This document shows positions 53,369 through 61,592 of a DNA stretch of 64,000 nt, in pieces; position 1 is the stretch's first letter; each line of letters begins with the position of its first letter. The translations under genes and the position numbers were made by a program. Origin of the DNA: an uncultured Collinsella sp. Its GTDB lineage: Bacteria > Actinomycetota > Coriobacteriia > Coriobacteriales > Coriobacteriaceae. The notes under the pieces are model-generated. The model did not search any database, was not told the origin of the DNA, and worked only from the letters and a program-made list of their open reading frames with translations. The DNA lies in assembly GCA_959026725.1 (NCBI GenBank), contig CAUFMG010000013.1, forward strand, positions 1 through 64,000, written 5' to 3'.

Positions 53369-53465
53369 CTCAATTGAGAATAATCTGCATCGCACAGTGT
53401 AAACCTACGGTTAACGCTATTCTAACAAATATGCAATTCACCTGCGCAAATGCAAAGCATACGAT
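53369..53465 (+). promoter_or_regulatory. divergent LysR/SDR control region
   Basis: CTCAATTGAG (53369-53378) is a perfect palindrome close to the LysR start. TTCACC (53437-53442) and TACGAT (53460-53465), 17 bases apart, make a plausible promoter for the SDR operon 70 bases upstream of its start. Confidence 0.4.
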
Positions 53466-53534
53466 AACCAGCGAAAACCACGTGGGTCGATTAATGGGAG
53501 CGGCCCACCGGGAGGCACAAGAAGGGAAGTTCCT

Positions 53535-54416
53535 ATGAGCAATTGGCTTAAGCTCGAGGGCGATGTCTGCGCCGTGACTGGCGCGCTCGGCGGTATGGGC
53601 GCCGAGATCTGCCGCGAGTTCGCCCGCAATGGCGCCAACGTCGTCATGCTCGACCTGGACGAGGAGAAGGTCAAGGCCGCTGCCGCCGACCTCGCTGCCG
53701 AATTTGGCATCCACGCCGAGGGCTACAAGATGAACGCCACCGACGAGGCCGAGGTTCAGGCTGCCGTCGACGCCACCATCGCCAACTTCGGCCGCGTCGA
53801 CGTCCTCGTCAACACCGCCGGTATCCTGCGCTTCGCCGCCATGGAGGACCTGCCGCTGAGCGACTGGGAGCAGGTGCTCAACGTCAACCTCACCGGTTAC
53901 TTCATCACCTCGCAGCGCTTTGGTCGCGAGATGATCAAGGCCGGCCAGGGTCGCCTGGTGCACATCTCGACCGTCGCCAGCCACTCCCCCGAGACGTTCT
54001 CGGGCGTGTACAGCTCCACCAAGGCCGGCGTCAACATGATGTCCAAGATGCTCGCCGCCGAGTGGGGCCCCTACGGCGTCCGCTCCAACTGCGTCGAGCC
54101 TTGCTTCGTTAAGACCCCGATGTCGGCCAATTTCTACGCCGACCCCGAGGTCGAAAAGAGCCGCAGCCGTCTGATCGCCACGCGCCGCATCGGCGAGGTC
54201 AGCGATATCGCCAACGCCGTCATGTTCCTGGCGTCCACGCGCTCGGACTTCACCACCGGCGACGCCATCAAGGTCGACGGCGGCTTCTCCAACATGATGG
54301 GCGACCTCACCGCCAAGCCCGGCGGCCGTCGCGCCTATGCCGACAACTACCTTAAGAACAAGGGTGTCGAGCTCTGGTCCGATGAGTCCGGCGTCGCCAA
54401 GCCGACTGACCAGTAA
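53535..54416 (+). CDS. short-chain dehydrogenase/reductase
   Basis: A 293-residue NAD(P)-dependent oxidoreductase of the classical SDR type. The cofactor motif is TGALGGMG near residues 16-23, VNTAGIL marks the NNAG-like site near 95, the catalytic Ser lies in ISTVASHS and the catalytic Y-x3-K in YSSTKAG near 160. An Asp at the end of strand 2 (VVMLDLDEE) favours NAD(H). A C-terminal extension of about 35 residues is longer than usual. GAAGGGAAG precedes the ATG. The alcohol substrate (sugar acid, polyol or steroid-like) cannot be told from the sequence. Confidence 0.9.
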   Translation: MSNWLKLEGDVCAVTGALGGMGAEICREFARNGANVVMLDLDEEKVKAAAADLAAEFGIHAEGYKMNATDEAEVQAAVDATIANFGRVDVLVNTAGILRFAAMEDLPLSDWEQVLNVNLTGYFITSQRFGREMIKAGQGRLVHISTVASHSPETFSGVYSSTKAGVNMMSKMLAAEWGPYGVRSNCVEPCFVKTPMSANFYADPEVEKSRSRLIATRRIGEVSDIANAVMFLASTRSDFTTGDAIKVDGGFSNMMGDLTAKPGGRRAYADNYLKNKGVELWSDESGVAKPTDQ

Positions 54417-54482
54417 ACCAACCTGACAGGGAGGTCCCGCGGACACGCCCGCTCCTCCCCCGTATCGATCAGAAAGAGTCCA

Positions 54483-55739
54483 ATGGCTTCCACCAACTCC
54501 AACAAGGGTCGCGCCGTCGTGCTTTCCGCCGCGTGCGTCACCATGTTCTTTATCAGCTCCATCGCGCTGTATTCCGTCGTGAGCAAGAACCTGCTCGCCG
54601 TCTACCCCGAGTGGTCGAGCGCCCTCACCTGGGCCTTCCCGGTCTTTCAGACCATCATGGCCGTGACGGGCATCTTCGCCGGCCGCATCTCCGACAAGAT
54701 CGGCCCGCGCAACGTCGTGATCGCCGCCGCCGTGTGCTACGGCCTGGGCTGGTTCATGTCCGGCACCGTCACCGAGCCGTGGCAGTTCTACCTGTGGTTC
54801 TCGCTCGTCGCCGCCGTCGGCAACGGCCTGGGGTACAACCCGGCGCTCACCACGGGTCAGAAGTGGTTCATCGACAAGAAGGGCCTCGCCTCCGGCATCA
54901 CCCTGGCCGCTTCGACCGCCGGTCCCGCCGTGCTGTCCCCGGTACTCGCCTCGCTGCTCATCCCGAGCCTGGGCATCTTTGGCGCCCTTAAGGCGCTCGG
55001 CGTCATCTTCTTTGTGATGATCGCCGCCTCCGCCCTGTTCCTGAAGGCCCCCGAGGCCGGTTGGCTGCCCGAGGGCTTCGAGGCCCCCAAGGGTGGCGCA
55101 CATGCCGGCACCTTCGGCGACCTCACCCCGGGCGAGATGGTCAAGACCCCGCGCTTCTGGGTCCTCATCGTCACCTTCGCCTTTGCCGCCACCGCCGGCA
55201 CCCTGCTCGTCGGCAAGGTTGCCTCCATCGCCGCCGTACAGCTCTTCGCCGATCCCACGAGCGCCGCTGCCGTCGCCCTCGGCGGTGTGGTCGTCTCCGT
55301 CAACACCTGCGCCAACCTGGTCGGCCGTCTGTCCTTTGGTCAGATCATCGACAAGCTCGGTGCCTACAAGTCGCTGCTCATCAGCCTTGTCGTCACCATC
55401 GTCGCCCTCGTCATCATGTCGATGAGCTTTACGCAGGGTATGTTCTTTGTGGCGCTCGCCCTGCTCGGCTTTAGCTTTGGCGCCCTGCTCGTCATCTACC
55501 CGCCGCTCACCGGCGGCGCCTTTGGCACCAGCAACATCGGTGTCAACTACGGCATCATGTTTTTGGGCTACGCCGCTTCCACCTGGATCAGCCAGCCCAT
55601 CACCGCCGTGCTGTATCACGCCGAGGCCGGCAGCGCCGCCTACCAGCAGTCCTTCTACGGCGCTATTGTGATCGCCGCCATCGCCGTCGTGCTCACCGTC
55701 TACATGATGGTCTCCGACAGCAAGAAGAAGTCCGCTTAG
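54483..55739 (+). CDS. MFS transporter, OFA (oxalate/formate antiporter-like) family
   Basis: A 418-residue twelve-helix carrier. The OFA-type features are the helix 1-2 region (SALTWAFPVFQTIMAVTGIFAG), GRISDKIGPRNVV and the loop QKWFIDKKGLASGITLAAST. Members move carboxylates and other organic anions. It starts 66 bases after the SDR stop in the same direction and probably imports the substrate of the SDR and the Gfo/Idh enzyme. AAAGAG lies before the ATG. Confidence 0.9.
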   Translation: MASTNSNKGRAVVLSAACVTMFFISSIALYSVVSKNLLAVYPEWSSALTWAFPVFQTIMAVTGIFAGRISDKIGPRNVVIAAAVCYGLGWFMSGTVTEPWQFYLWFSLVAAVGNGLGYNPALTTGQKWFIDKKGLASGITLAASTAGPAVLSPVLASLLIPSLGIFGALKALGVIFFVMIAASALFLKAPEAGWLPEGFEAPKGGAHAGTFGDLTPGEMVKTPRFWVLIVTFAFAATAGTLLVGKVASIAAVQLFADPTSAAAVALGGVVVSVNTCANLVGRLSFGQIIDKLGAYKSLLISLVVTIVALVIMSMSFTQGMFFVALALLGFSFGALLVIYPPLTGGAFGTSNIGVNYGIMFLGYAASTWISQPITAVLYHAEAGSAAYQQSFYGAIVIAAIAVVLTVYMMVSDSKKKSA

Positions 55740-55747
55740 CAATTGCC

Positions 55748-55780
55748 AATGTGACAAAGGGACTGTCCCTTTGTCACACT
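55748..55780. repeat. 33-bp palindrome family, intact copy
   Basis: GTGACAAAGGGAC / GTCCCTTTGTCAC are perfect 13-bp arms around a single T, with AAT and ACT ends. It lies inside the operon between the MFS and Gfo/Idh genes and could attenuate read-through. Confidence 0.8.
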
Positions 55781-55808
55781 CCATCGCCACCACCATTAAG
55801 GAGTCGAA

Positions 55809-56849
55809 ATGTCTGAGCTCAACCCCGTCCGCATTGCCGTTATCGGCGCCGGCGCCATGGGCCGCAACCACATCCGCTTTGTCACCGAGGAGCCCGAGGC
55901 CGAGCTCGTCGCCATCGCCGACGCCTTTGAGGGCGCCCGCGCCACGGCCGAGGCCGCCGGCGTGCCGTTCTTCACCGATCCCGCCCAGATGATGGACGAG
56001 ATCAAGCCCGAGGCCGTCATCATCGCCACCCCCAACGACCTGCACCTGGGCGTTGCCCGCGAGGCCGTGAAGCGCAACATCGTGCCGCTGGTCGAAAAGC
56101 CGATCTCCAACGACCTCGAGGATGCCCAGGCCTTCGCCGCCGAGGCCGAGACCGCCGGCGTGCCCGTGCTCGTGGGTCAGCACCGTCGCCACAACCCCTT
56201 CGTCAACAAGGCCAAGGAGATCATCGAGTCCGGCGAGCTGGGCAAGCTCACCGTGTCGAGCTTCCACTATATGATCTATAAGAATGACGAGTACTTCGAC
56301 GTCGAGTGGCGCCGTAAGAAGGGTGCCGGCCCGATCCTGGTCAACCTGGTTCACGACGTCGACCTGCTCCGCTACCTGCTGGGCGAGCCCGTTGCCGTCC
56401 AGGGTATGCAGTCCAGCGCCGCCCGCGGTTTTGAGACCGAGGACTCCGCCGTGGTCAACGTCCGTTTTGCCGATGGCGCGCTCGCAAGCATGACCATCTC
56501 CGACGCCACCGCCAGCCCCTGGAACTGGGAGGCAACCGCTCGCGAGGATCCGCAGTACCGCCCCTTCGACGCCGACGCCTACTTTATCGGCGGCACTAAG
56601 GGCGCCCTGTCGCTGCCCCGCCTGCACCAGTTCTCTTACGACGGCGCCTCCAACTGGCACAAGCCGCTGCAGATGGAGATTCCGGCCGTGGACCCGGCGC
56701 TGCCGCACAAGATGCAGCTCAAGCACTTTGTGAAGGTCGTCCGCCGCGAGGTCGAGCCCGTCGTGACCCCCGCCGATAACGTCAAGACGCTCACGCTTCT
56801 CAACGCCATCAAGGAGGCCGCCGAGACCGGCCAGCTCGTCGAGCTGTAA
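55809..56849 (+). CDS. Gfo/Idh/MocA-family oxidoreductase
   Basis: A 346-residue NAD(P)-dependent sugar or inositol dehydrogenase. The Rossmann motif is VIGAGAMGRNH near residues 11-21, and the conserved EKP lies in VPLVEKPISND near 94-104. The C-terminal substrate domain has NLVHDVDLLRYLLG with the usual Asp/His pair. AAGGAG precedes the ATG. As the third gene of the LysR-linked operon it may act with the SDR in consecutive oxidation of one substrate, which is inference. Confidence 0.92.
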   Translation: MSELNPVRIAVIGAGAMGRNHIRFVTEEPEAELVAIADAFEGARATAEAAGVPFFTDPAQMMDEIKPEAVIIATPNDLHLGVAREAVKRNIVPLVEKPISNDLEDAQAFAAEAETAGVPVLVGQHRRHNPFVNKAKEIIESGELGKLTVSSFHYMIYKNDEYFDVEWRRKKGAGPILVNLVHDVDLLRYLLGEPVAVQGMQSSAARGFETEDSAVVNVRFADGALASMTISDATASPWNWEATAREDPQYRPFDADAYFIGGTKGALSLPRLHQFSYDGASNWHKPLQMEIPAVDPALPHKMQLKHFVKVVRREVEPVVTPADNVKTLTLLNAIKEAAETGQLVEL

Positions 56850-56910
56850 TGCTGTATTAGGGCAGGCCTCGGCAGAAACCCCATGCCGAGCCCTTCGGTC
56901 CGCCACCAAC

Positions 56911-56960
56911 AAGCCCCTCTTCTTTGCCCTGCGAGCAGCCTCCTGCCCGCGGGGCTTTTT
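56911..56960 (+). terminator. terminator after the Gfo/Idh gene
   Basis: AAGCCCC and GGGGCTT close a loop of about 33 bases with internal GC pairing, followed by TTT. It ends the SDR operon. Confidence 0.6.
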
Positions 56961-57019
56961 GCTACCTTGCCGACGATTATTCTGGAGCGAGGCTATTTTG
57001 CGCCTCAGCTTGGTTCGTT

Positions 57020-57181
57020 CGCCACGAAATGGGCCTATCTACTACGTTTAACCGATCGCCCTCAAGCATGCCGAATTTCGCGAGATAAAAACCGCAGGTA
57101 AACGGCTTGCCGACTTTCGGAAAACCCAGGTATGGTCAGCCCCTACGGGTAAAACGTAGTAGATAGGCCGTTTTCGTGGCG
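57020..57181. repeat. 162-bp element with 34-bp terminal inverted repeats (MITE-like)
   Basis: The left arm (57020-57053, starting CGCCACGAAA and containing GGCCTATCTACTACG) pairs with 57148-57181 at about 31 of 34 positions. The interior of about 94 bases codes for nothing recognisable. It fills most of the gap between the Gfo/Idh terminator and tex. Confidence 0.65.
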
Positions 57182-57262
57182 CGGCCCCAAAACAGCCTTT
57201 TGGGACGGGTGGTATCCTTGGTAGCCCTGTGCTGCAAACGCACCTTAAACGCAAGGAGTCCC

Positions 57263-59410
57263 ATGGATCTTATCGCCCAGCTCGCCCACGAGCTCAACCT
57301 TAAGGCCGCCAACATCGAGGCGGCCGTCAAGCTCATCGACGAGGGCAACACCATCCCCTTTATCTCGCGCTACCGCAAGGAAGCCACGGGCGGCATGGAC
57401 GACGTCGCCCTGCGCGCACTCGACGAGCGCCTGTCCTACCTGCGCAATCTTGAACAGCGCAAAGAGGACGTCATTCTGCTCATCGACGCCCAGGGCAAAC
57501 TTACGCCCGAGCTCGAACAGCAGATTCGCGAGGCCACGCAGCTCCAGCGTGTCGAGGACCTCTACAAGCCCTACCGCAAAAAGCGCATGACCCGCGCGCA
57601 GAAGGCCCGCGAGGCAGGTCTGGAGCCGCTTGCCAACATGATCATCATGCAGGCATCCGCCAAGGGCAGCGCGCTCGACGCCGCCGCGGCCTACGTCAAC
57701 GAGGAAGCCGGCTTCGACACGCCCGAGAAGGCGCTCGCCGGCGCGGCGGACATCGTGGCCGAGACGGTGGCCGAAGACCCCGAGAACGTCGCCGACCTGC
57801 GCGCCTTTACGCAAAACACCGCCGACATCATCGTCGAGGCCACCGACCCCGCCGAGAAGACCCCCTACGAGCCGTACTACAGCTATGATGAGCCGCTGCG
57901 CCGTATTCCCAACCACCGCGTGCTGGCTATCGACCGCGGTGAGCGCGAGGGCAAACTCCGCGTGCGCGTGAACGTCGACGGCGCTGCCGCCACGGCGCGC
58001 CTCGGCAGCCGTTGGCCCCGACGCCAGGGCGTCTTCGCGCCCGTCTTTGACGCCGCCATCGCTGACGGCTACAAGCGCCTCATGGCCCCCTCGCTGGAGC
58101 GCGAGGCCCGCGCCAAGCTCACCGTTCGCGCCCAGACCGAGGCCATTAATGTCTTTGCCAAGAATCTCGAGGGCCTGCTCTCGGCACGCCCCGTGCGCGG
58201 CGCCCGCGTGCTCGCGCTCGATCCGGGCTACCGCACCGGCTGCAAGGTCGCCGTCATGGACGAGACCGGCAAGCTGCTCGACCACGGCGTGGTCTACCCC
58301 ACCAAGCCGCGCCACGACGTCGCCGGCACCAAGCGCGAGCTCGCCCGCCTCGTCAAAAAGGACGGCGTCAACACCATCGTCATCGGCAACGGCACCGCCA
58401 GCCGCGAGACCGAGGAAGTCGTCTCGGAGTTCATTGCCGAGCAGGCGCCCAGCCTTCGCTACACCATCGTTAACGAAGCCGGCGCGTCGGTGTACTCCGC
58501 TTCCGAGCTCGCCAGCCAGGAATACCCCGACCTGGACGTCACCGTGCGTGGCGCCATGAGCCTGGGCCGCCGCCTGCAGGACCCGCTGGCAGAGCTCGTC
58601 AAGATTCCGCCCCAGTCCATCGGTGTGGGCCAGTACCAGCATGACCTTGACCAGGCCGAGCTCTCGCGCACTCTGGGCCACGTGGTGGAGGACGTCGTTA
58701 ACCGCGTGGGTGTCGACGTAAACACCGCGAGCGCAAGTCTGCTGGGATACGTATCGGGCATCACGCCGAGCGTGGCCAAAAACATCGTGGCCTACCGCGA
58801 GGAAAACGGCGCCTTTACCGATCGCCGCCAGCTCAAGAAGGTCCCCAAGCTGGGGCCCAAGGCATATCTCAACGCCGCGGGTTTCCTGCGCATTAGCGGC
58901 GGCAAGAACCCACTCGACGCGACAAGCGTCCACCCCGAGAGCTACGAGGTGGCCACGGCCGTCCTGGAGCGTGCCGGCGTTGCGGCAAGCGAGCTCAGCC
59001 GCGGCGGCGTGCCCGACATCGAGCGCCGCCTGGGCAGCATCTCGGCGCTAGCAAGCGACCTGAACTGCGGTACCCTGACGCTCATCGACATTGTCAACGA
59101 GCTCAAGAAGCCCGGCCGCGACCCGCGCGACGACGCGCCCGAGGTGGTCTTTAGCCGCTCGGCACTTTCCATCGACGACCCGGAACCCGGCATGGAGCTC
59201 AAGGGCACGGTGCGCAACGTCGTCGACTTTGGCGCCTTCGTCGACGTGGGAGTGCACCAGGACGGCCTTGTGCACATCTCCAAGCTGGCCAACCGCTTTG
59301 TCAAGCACCCGAGCGACGTGGTGCGCATCGGTGACACGGTCAAGGTGTGGGTCGAAAAGGTCGATCGCGACCGCAAGAAGATCTCGCTCACCATGGTACA
59401 GGGCAAGTAA
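57263..59410 (+). CDS. tex: Tex-family transcription accessory protein (S1 RNA-binding)
   Basis: A 715-residue cytoplasmic nucleic-acid-binding protein conserved in bacteria. In order: Tex N-terminal helical domain (IPFISRYRKEATGGMDD near residues 34-50), a YqgF-like RNase-H fold domain (VLALDPGYRTGCKVAVMD near 316-333), two helix-hairpin-helix motifs (LLGYVSGITPSVAKNIVAYR near 495) and a C-terminal S1 domain (GMELKGTVRNVVDFGAFVDVG near 645). AAGGAG lies 4 bases before the ATG at 57263. It is monocistronic here. Confidence 0.95.
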   Translation: MDLIAQLAHELNLKAANIEAAVKLIDEGNTIPFISRYRKEATGGMDDVALRALDERLSYLRNLEQRKEDVILLIDAQGKLTPELEQQIREATQLQRVEDLYKPYRKKRMTRAQKAREAGLEPLANMIIMQASAKGSALDAAAAYVNEEAGFDTPEKALAGAADIVAETVAEDPENVADLRAFTQNTADIIVEATDPAEKTPYEPYYSYDEPLRRIPNHRVLAIDRGEREGKLRVRVNVDGAAATARLGSRWPRRQGVFAPVFDAAIADGYKRLMAPSLEREARAKLTVRAQTEAINVFAKNLEGLLSARPVRGARVLALDPGYRTGCKVAVMDETGKLLDHGVVYPTKPRHDVAGTKRELARLVKKDGVNTIVIGNGTASRETEEVVSEFIAEQAPSLRYTIVNEAGASVYSASELASQEYPDLDVTVRGAMSLGRRLQDPLAELVKIPPQSIGVGQYQHDLDQAELSRTLGHVVEDVVNRVGVDVNTASASLLGYVSGITPSVAKNIVAYREENGAFTDRRQLKKVPKLGPKAYLNAAGFLRISGGKNPLDATSVHPESYEVATAVLERAGVAASELSRGGVPDIERRLGSISALASDLNCGTLTLIDIVNELKKPGRDPRDDAPEVVFSRSALSIDDPEPGMELKGTVRNVVDFGAFVDVGVHQDGLVHISKLANRFVKHPSDVVRIGDTVKVWVEKVDRDRKKISLTMVQGK

Positions 59411-59420
59411 ACCGCCAAAG

Positions 59421-59634
59421 CAAAGGTACCCCCTGTAGCGATGTGCAAAATCGCGAGTATTCTGCAAATTCCACCGTTCCGGATGCCCCTCAGAGACGAA
59501 AAAGCATGGAACAGCCCCCGTTTTAGCGTCATCAGAGCCAAAACGGGGGCCGTTCCATGCTTCGGTTAACTGATAAAGACCTTTACCTTGCTGAATACTC
59601 TCAATTTTGCACGGCGCAGGCGGGGGTACCTTTG
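59421..59634. repeat. 214-bp nested inverted-repeat element
   Basis: Outer arms CAAAGGTACCCCC (59421-59433) / GGGGGTACCTTTG (59622-59634), middle arms GTGCAAAAT / ATTTTGCAC and GAGTATTC / GAATACTC, and an inner pair at 59502-59524 / 59540-59562 (23 bp, one mismatch, starting AAGCATGGAAC) all nest about one centre. The element lies between tex and the convergent transaldolase gene. Confidence 0.75.
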
Positions 59635-59637
59635 CCC

Positions 59638-59819
59638 ACGGCAGGATATGGAAGCCAAGCGCCAACTTGCTGGCAAGCTCGTACCGGCAGCCCCGGCCTT
59701 TCCTTTGCCTAGCGCGACCCTCGCGGAGCGCGTGAGCGATAGGGAAAGGAAAGGCCGGAGCGAACAGCCCACGGTACAGTCGGTGTTCGCGCTACGGCAG
59801 GATATGGAAACCGAGCGCC
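59638..59819. repeat. duplicated 3' end of the transaldolase gene flanking a hairpin
   Basis: A 26-bp sequence starting ACGGCAGGATATGG occurs at 59638-59663 and 59794-59819 (two differences). The second copy encodes the last eight residues (ALGFHILP) of the gene. Between them lies a hairpin CCGGCCTTTCCTTT (59693-59706) / AAAGGAAAGGCCGG (59745-59758), the likely terminator of the gene. Confidence 0.7.
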
Positions 59820-60496
59820 GCGATATCCTTGGCAAAGCCGCGCACGGTGTCGAGCGAGACCTCATACGGGTCGCGACCAATGTTCTTGCGCTTGGCCAGG
59901 ATGCTGTTGGGCACCGTGATGATCTGGCAACCGCAGGCCTCGGCCTGGTAAATGTTGATGAGCTCGCGCGTGGACGCCCACAGGACCTCGCAGTTGGGCT
60001 TTGCGGCGGCCTTCTTAACCGACTCCGTCATAAACGGAATGGGGTCGACGCCGGTATCGGCGATGCGGCCGGCAAAGAGCGAGATGATGGACGGCGTCTC
60101 GGCGTCGACGGCCTCGACCATCTCATCAACCTGCGTAGGCGTAAAGATGGTGGTGACGTTGACCTTGATGCCGTCGGCCGAAAGCTTGCGCACCAGCTCG
60201 GCGGTGGACTCGCCCTTGGTGGTCACGCACGGAATCTTGACGTAGACGTTCTCGGCCCAGGTAGCGATCTCGCGCGCCTCGACCTCCATGGTCTCGACGT
60301 CGTCGGCAAAGACCTCAAACGAGACGGACACATCGGTGATGTGGGCCAGGACCTCCTTGGCAAACGCGCGGTAATCCGTCACGCCGCCCTTCTTCATAAG
60401 GGACGGGTTGGTCGTGAAACCCTGAACGTTGCCGTTCTCGTACATGTCGAGCATGCCCTCGAGGTTTGCACCGTCAGCGAACACCTTGATTGCCAT
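59792..60496 (-). CDS. transaldolase-family protein (fructose-6-phosphate aldolase-like)
   Basis: A TIM-barrel class I aldolase of 234 residues, the short TalC/FSA type, acting in the non-oxidative pentose phosphate pathway or on dihydroxyacetone/fructose-6-phosphate. The family motifs are FADGANLEGM and GFTTNPSLMKKGG near residues 5-38, and the Schiff-base lysine lies in VYVKIPCVTTKG near 85-96. The ATG at 60496 follows AAAGGAATCAGGCAG. Its last codons are duplicated 156 bp downstream. Transaldolase and aldolase activity cannot be told apart from sequence alone. Confidence 0.9.
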   Translation of the reverse strand: MAIKVFADGANLEGMLDMYENGNVQGFTTNPSLMKKGGVTDYRAFAKEVLAHITDVSVSFEVFADDVETMEVEAREIATWAENVYVKIPCVTTKGESTAELVRKLSADGIKVNVTTIFTPTQVDEMVEAVDAETPSIISLFAGRIADTGVDPIPFMTESVKKAAAKPNCEVLWASTRELINIYQAEACGCQIITVPNSILAKRKNIGRDPYEVSLDTVRGFAKDIAALGFHILP

Positions 60497-60689
60497 CTGC
60501 CTGATTCCTTTCGCTTGCACATGGGCGTTAAACTGCTAAACACTTTACCTACGTTTATCAAGGCGTGAGCTGCGGTTTTTTATCTTCTCGGCGAACGGTA
60601 TAAACACCTCAGTGTTTGGATTGATAAATCGATTGAGCATGCAAAAGCAAAGAGTCGCAGTTTGGGCAAACGTCAGAACGCGGGATTCA

Positions 60690-61517
60690 TTAGATGAGGC
60701 CGAAATGCTGCATCGCTGTGACGGTGCCGTCGTGTGCGACATCATCGGTCACGTAGTCGGCGAGCGCCTTGACCTCGGGCATGGCGTTGCCCATGGCGAC
60801 AGCCGTCTCGACCGCAGCGAGCATGCCCAGGTCGTTACCCGAATCGCCGAAGCCAAAGGTGCGCGCGTTGCCGGTGCGACCCAGGTATTCCAGCGCTCGC
60901 GCCACGCCCACGCCCTTGTCAATGCCCTTGGGGCTCAGCTCGCGATTCTGACCACCGGTGTTGCACAGCTCAAACTCGCGATCGATAAAGCCATCATCGT
61001 TGGCTACGCGAGCCAGGTCACTCGCGACGATGCCTACCTTGCCCACGCGCAGACGGCCGTCGACGCGCATTTCCTCGGTGCCGTGCACCACAGAAGTGCC
61101 GATCAGAGACGACTGCTCAACACCCGCGGGTTCCAGGGCAAAAGTAGCCACGTTGGTCTCGAAAAAGGCCTCAATCCCTGCCGCGGCCATACGGCGCGCA
61201 AGCTCCTCGATAACGTCCTCGTCAAAGCAGTCCTCATGCACCACGCGGCCCTCGACCTCGAGCGTCGCTCCCGCCATGGCAACGACACCCGCCGGGTTCA
61301 GCGCGCGCAGGCCATCGGCAATCAGCCACAAGGGACGACCCGTGCAGATAAATGCCTGGTGTCCCGCGTCGCGCAGACGATGAAACGCCTCGACGACCGC
61401 CTGCGAGGGGTGAACCGCCGAAAAGTCCTTGTCGGTCATGTTGTCGGGATCGAACGACGTCAGCGTGCCGTCCACGTCAAAAAAGAGCACGGCAGAATCG
61501 GGGCACGCATCAATCAT
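60690..61517 (-). CDS. HAD-superfamily (Cof-type) phosphatase
   Basis: A 275-residue cytoplasmic phosphatase of HAD class IIB. Motif I FFDVDGTLTSFD lies near residues 12-23, motif II ICTGRP near 57, and motif IV FGFGDSGNDLGMLAAV near 228-243; the cap lies between. AAAGGAACC precedes the ATG. It diverges from rlmKL across 75 bases. The phosphorylated substrate is not visible; many members act on sugar phosphates or flavin nucleotides. Confidence 0.92.
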   Translation of the reverse strand: MIDACPDSAVLFFDVDGTLTSFDPDNMTDKDFSAVHPSQAVVEAFHRLRDAGHQAFICTGRPLWLIADGLRALNPAGVVAMAGATLEVEGRVVHEDCFDEDVIEELARRMAAAGIEAFFETNVATFALEPAGVEQSSLIGTSVVHGTEEMRVDGRLRVGKVGIVASDLARVANDDGFIDREFELCNTGGQNRELSPKGIDKGVGVARALEYLGRTGNARTFGFGDSGNDLGMLAAVETAVAMGNAMPEVKALADYVTDDVAHDGTVTAMQHFGLI

Positions 61518-61592
61518 ATGGGTTCCTTTCGGGGGCGAGAGTAAACGAAGTATCCATCATATAATGGAGCGACGCAACCAGAGAGGTCACCC

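Noticed and set aside
53370..56912. A 1,180-codon open frame on the minus strand across the SDR, MFS and Gfo/Idh genes
   Set aside because: It is antisense to three clear protein families, its translation is Gly/Asp/Val/Glu-biased low complexity, and it arises from strong G/C third-position use on the plus strand.
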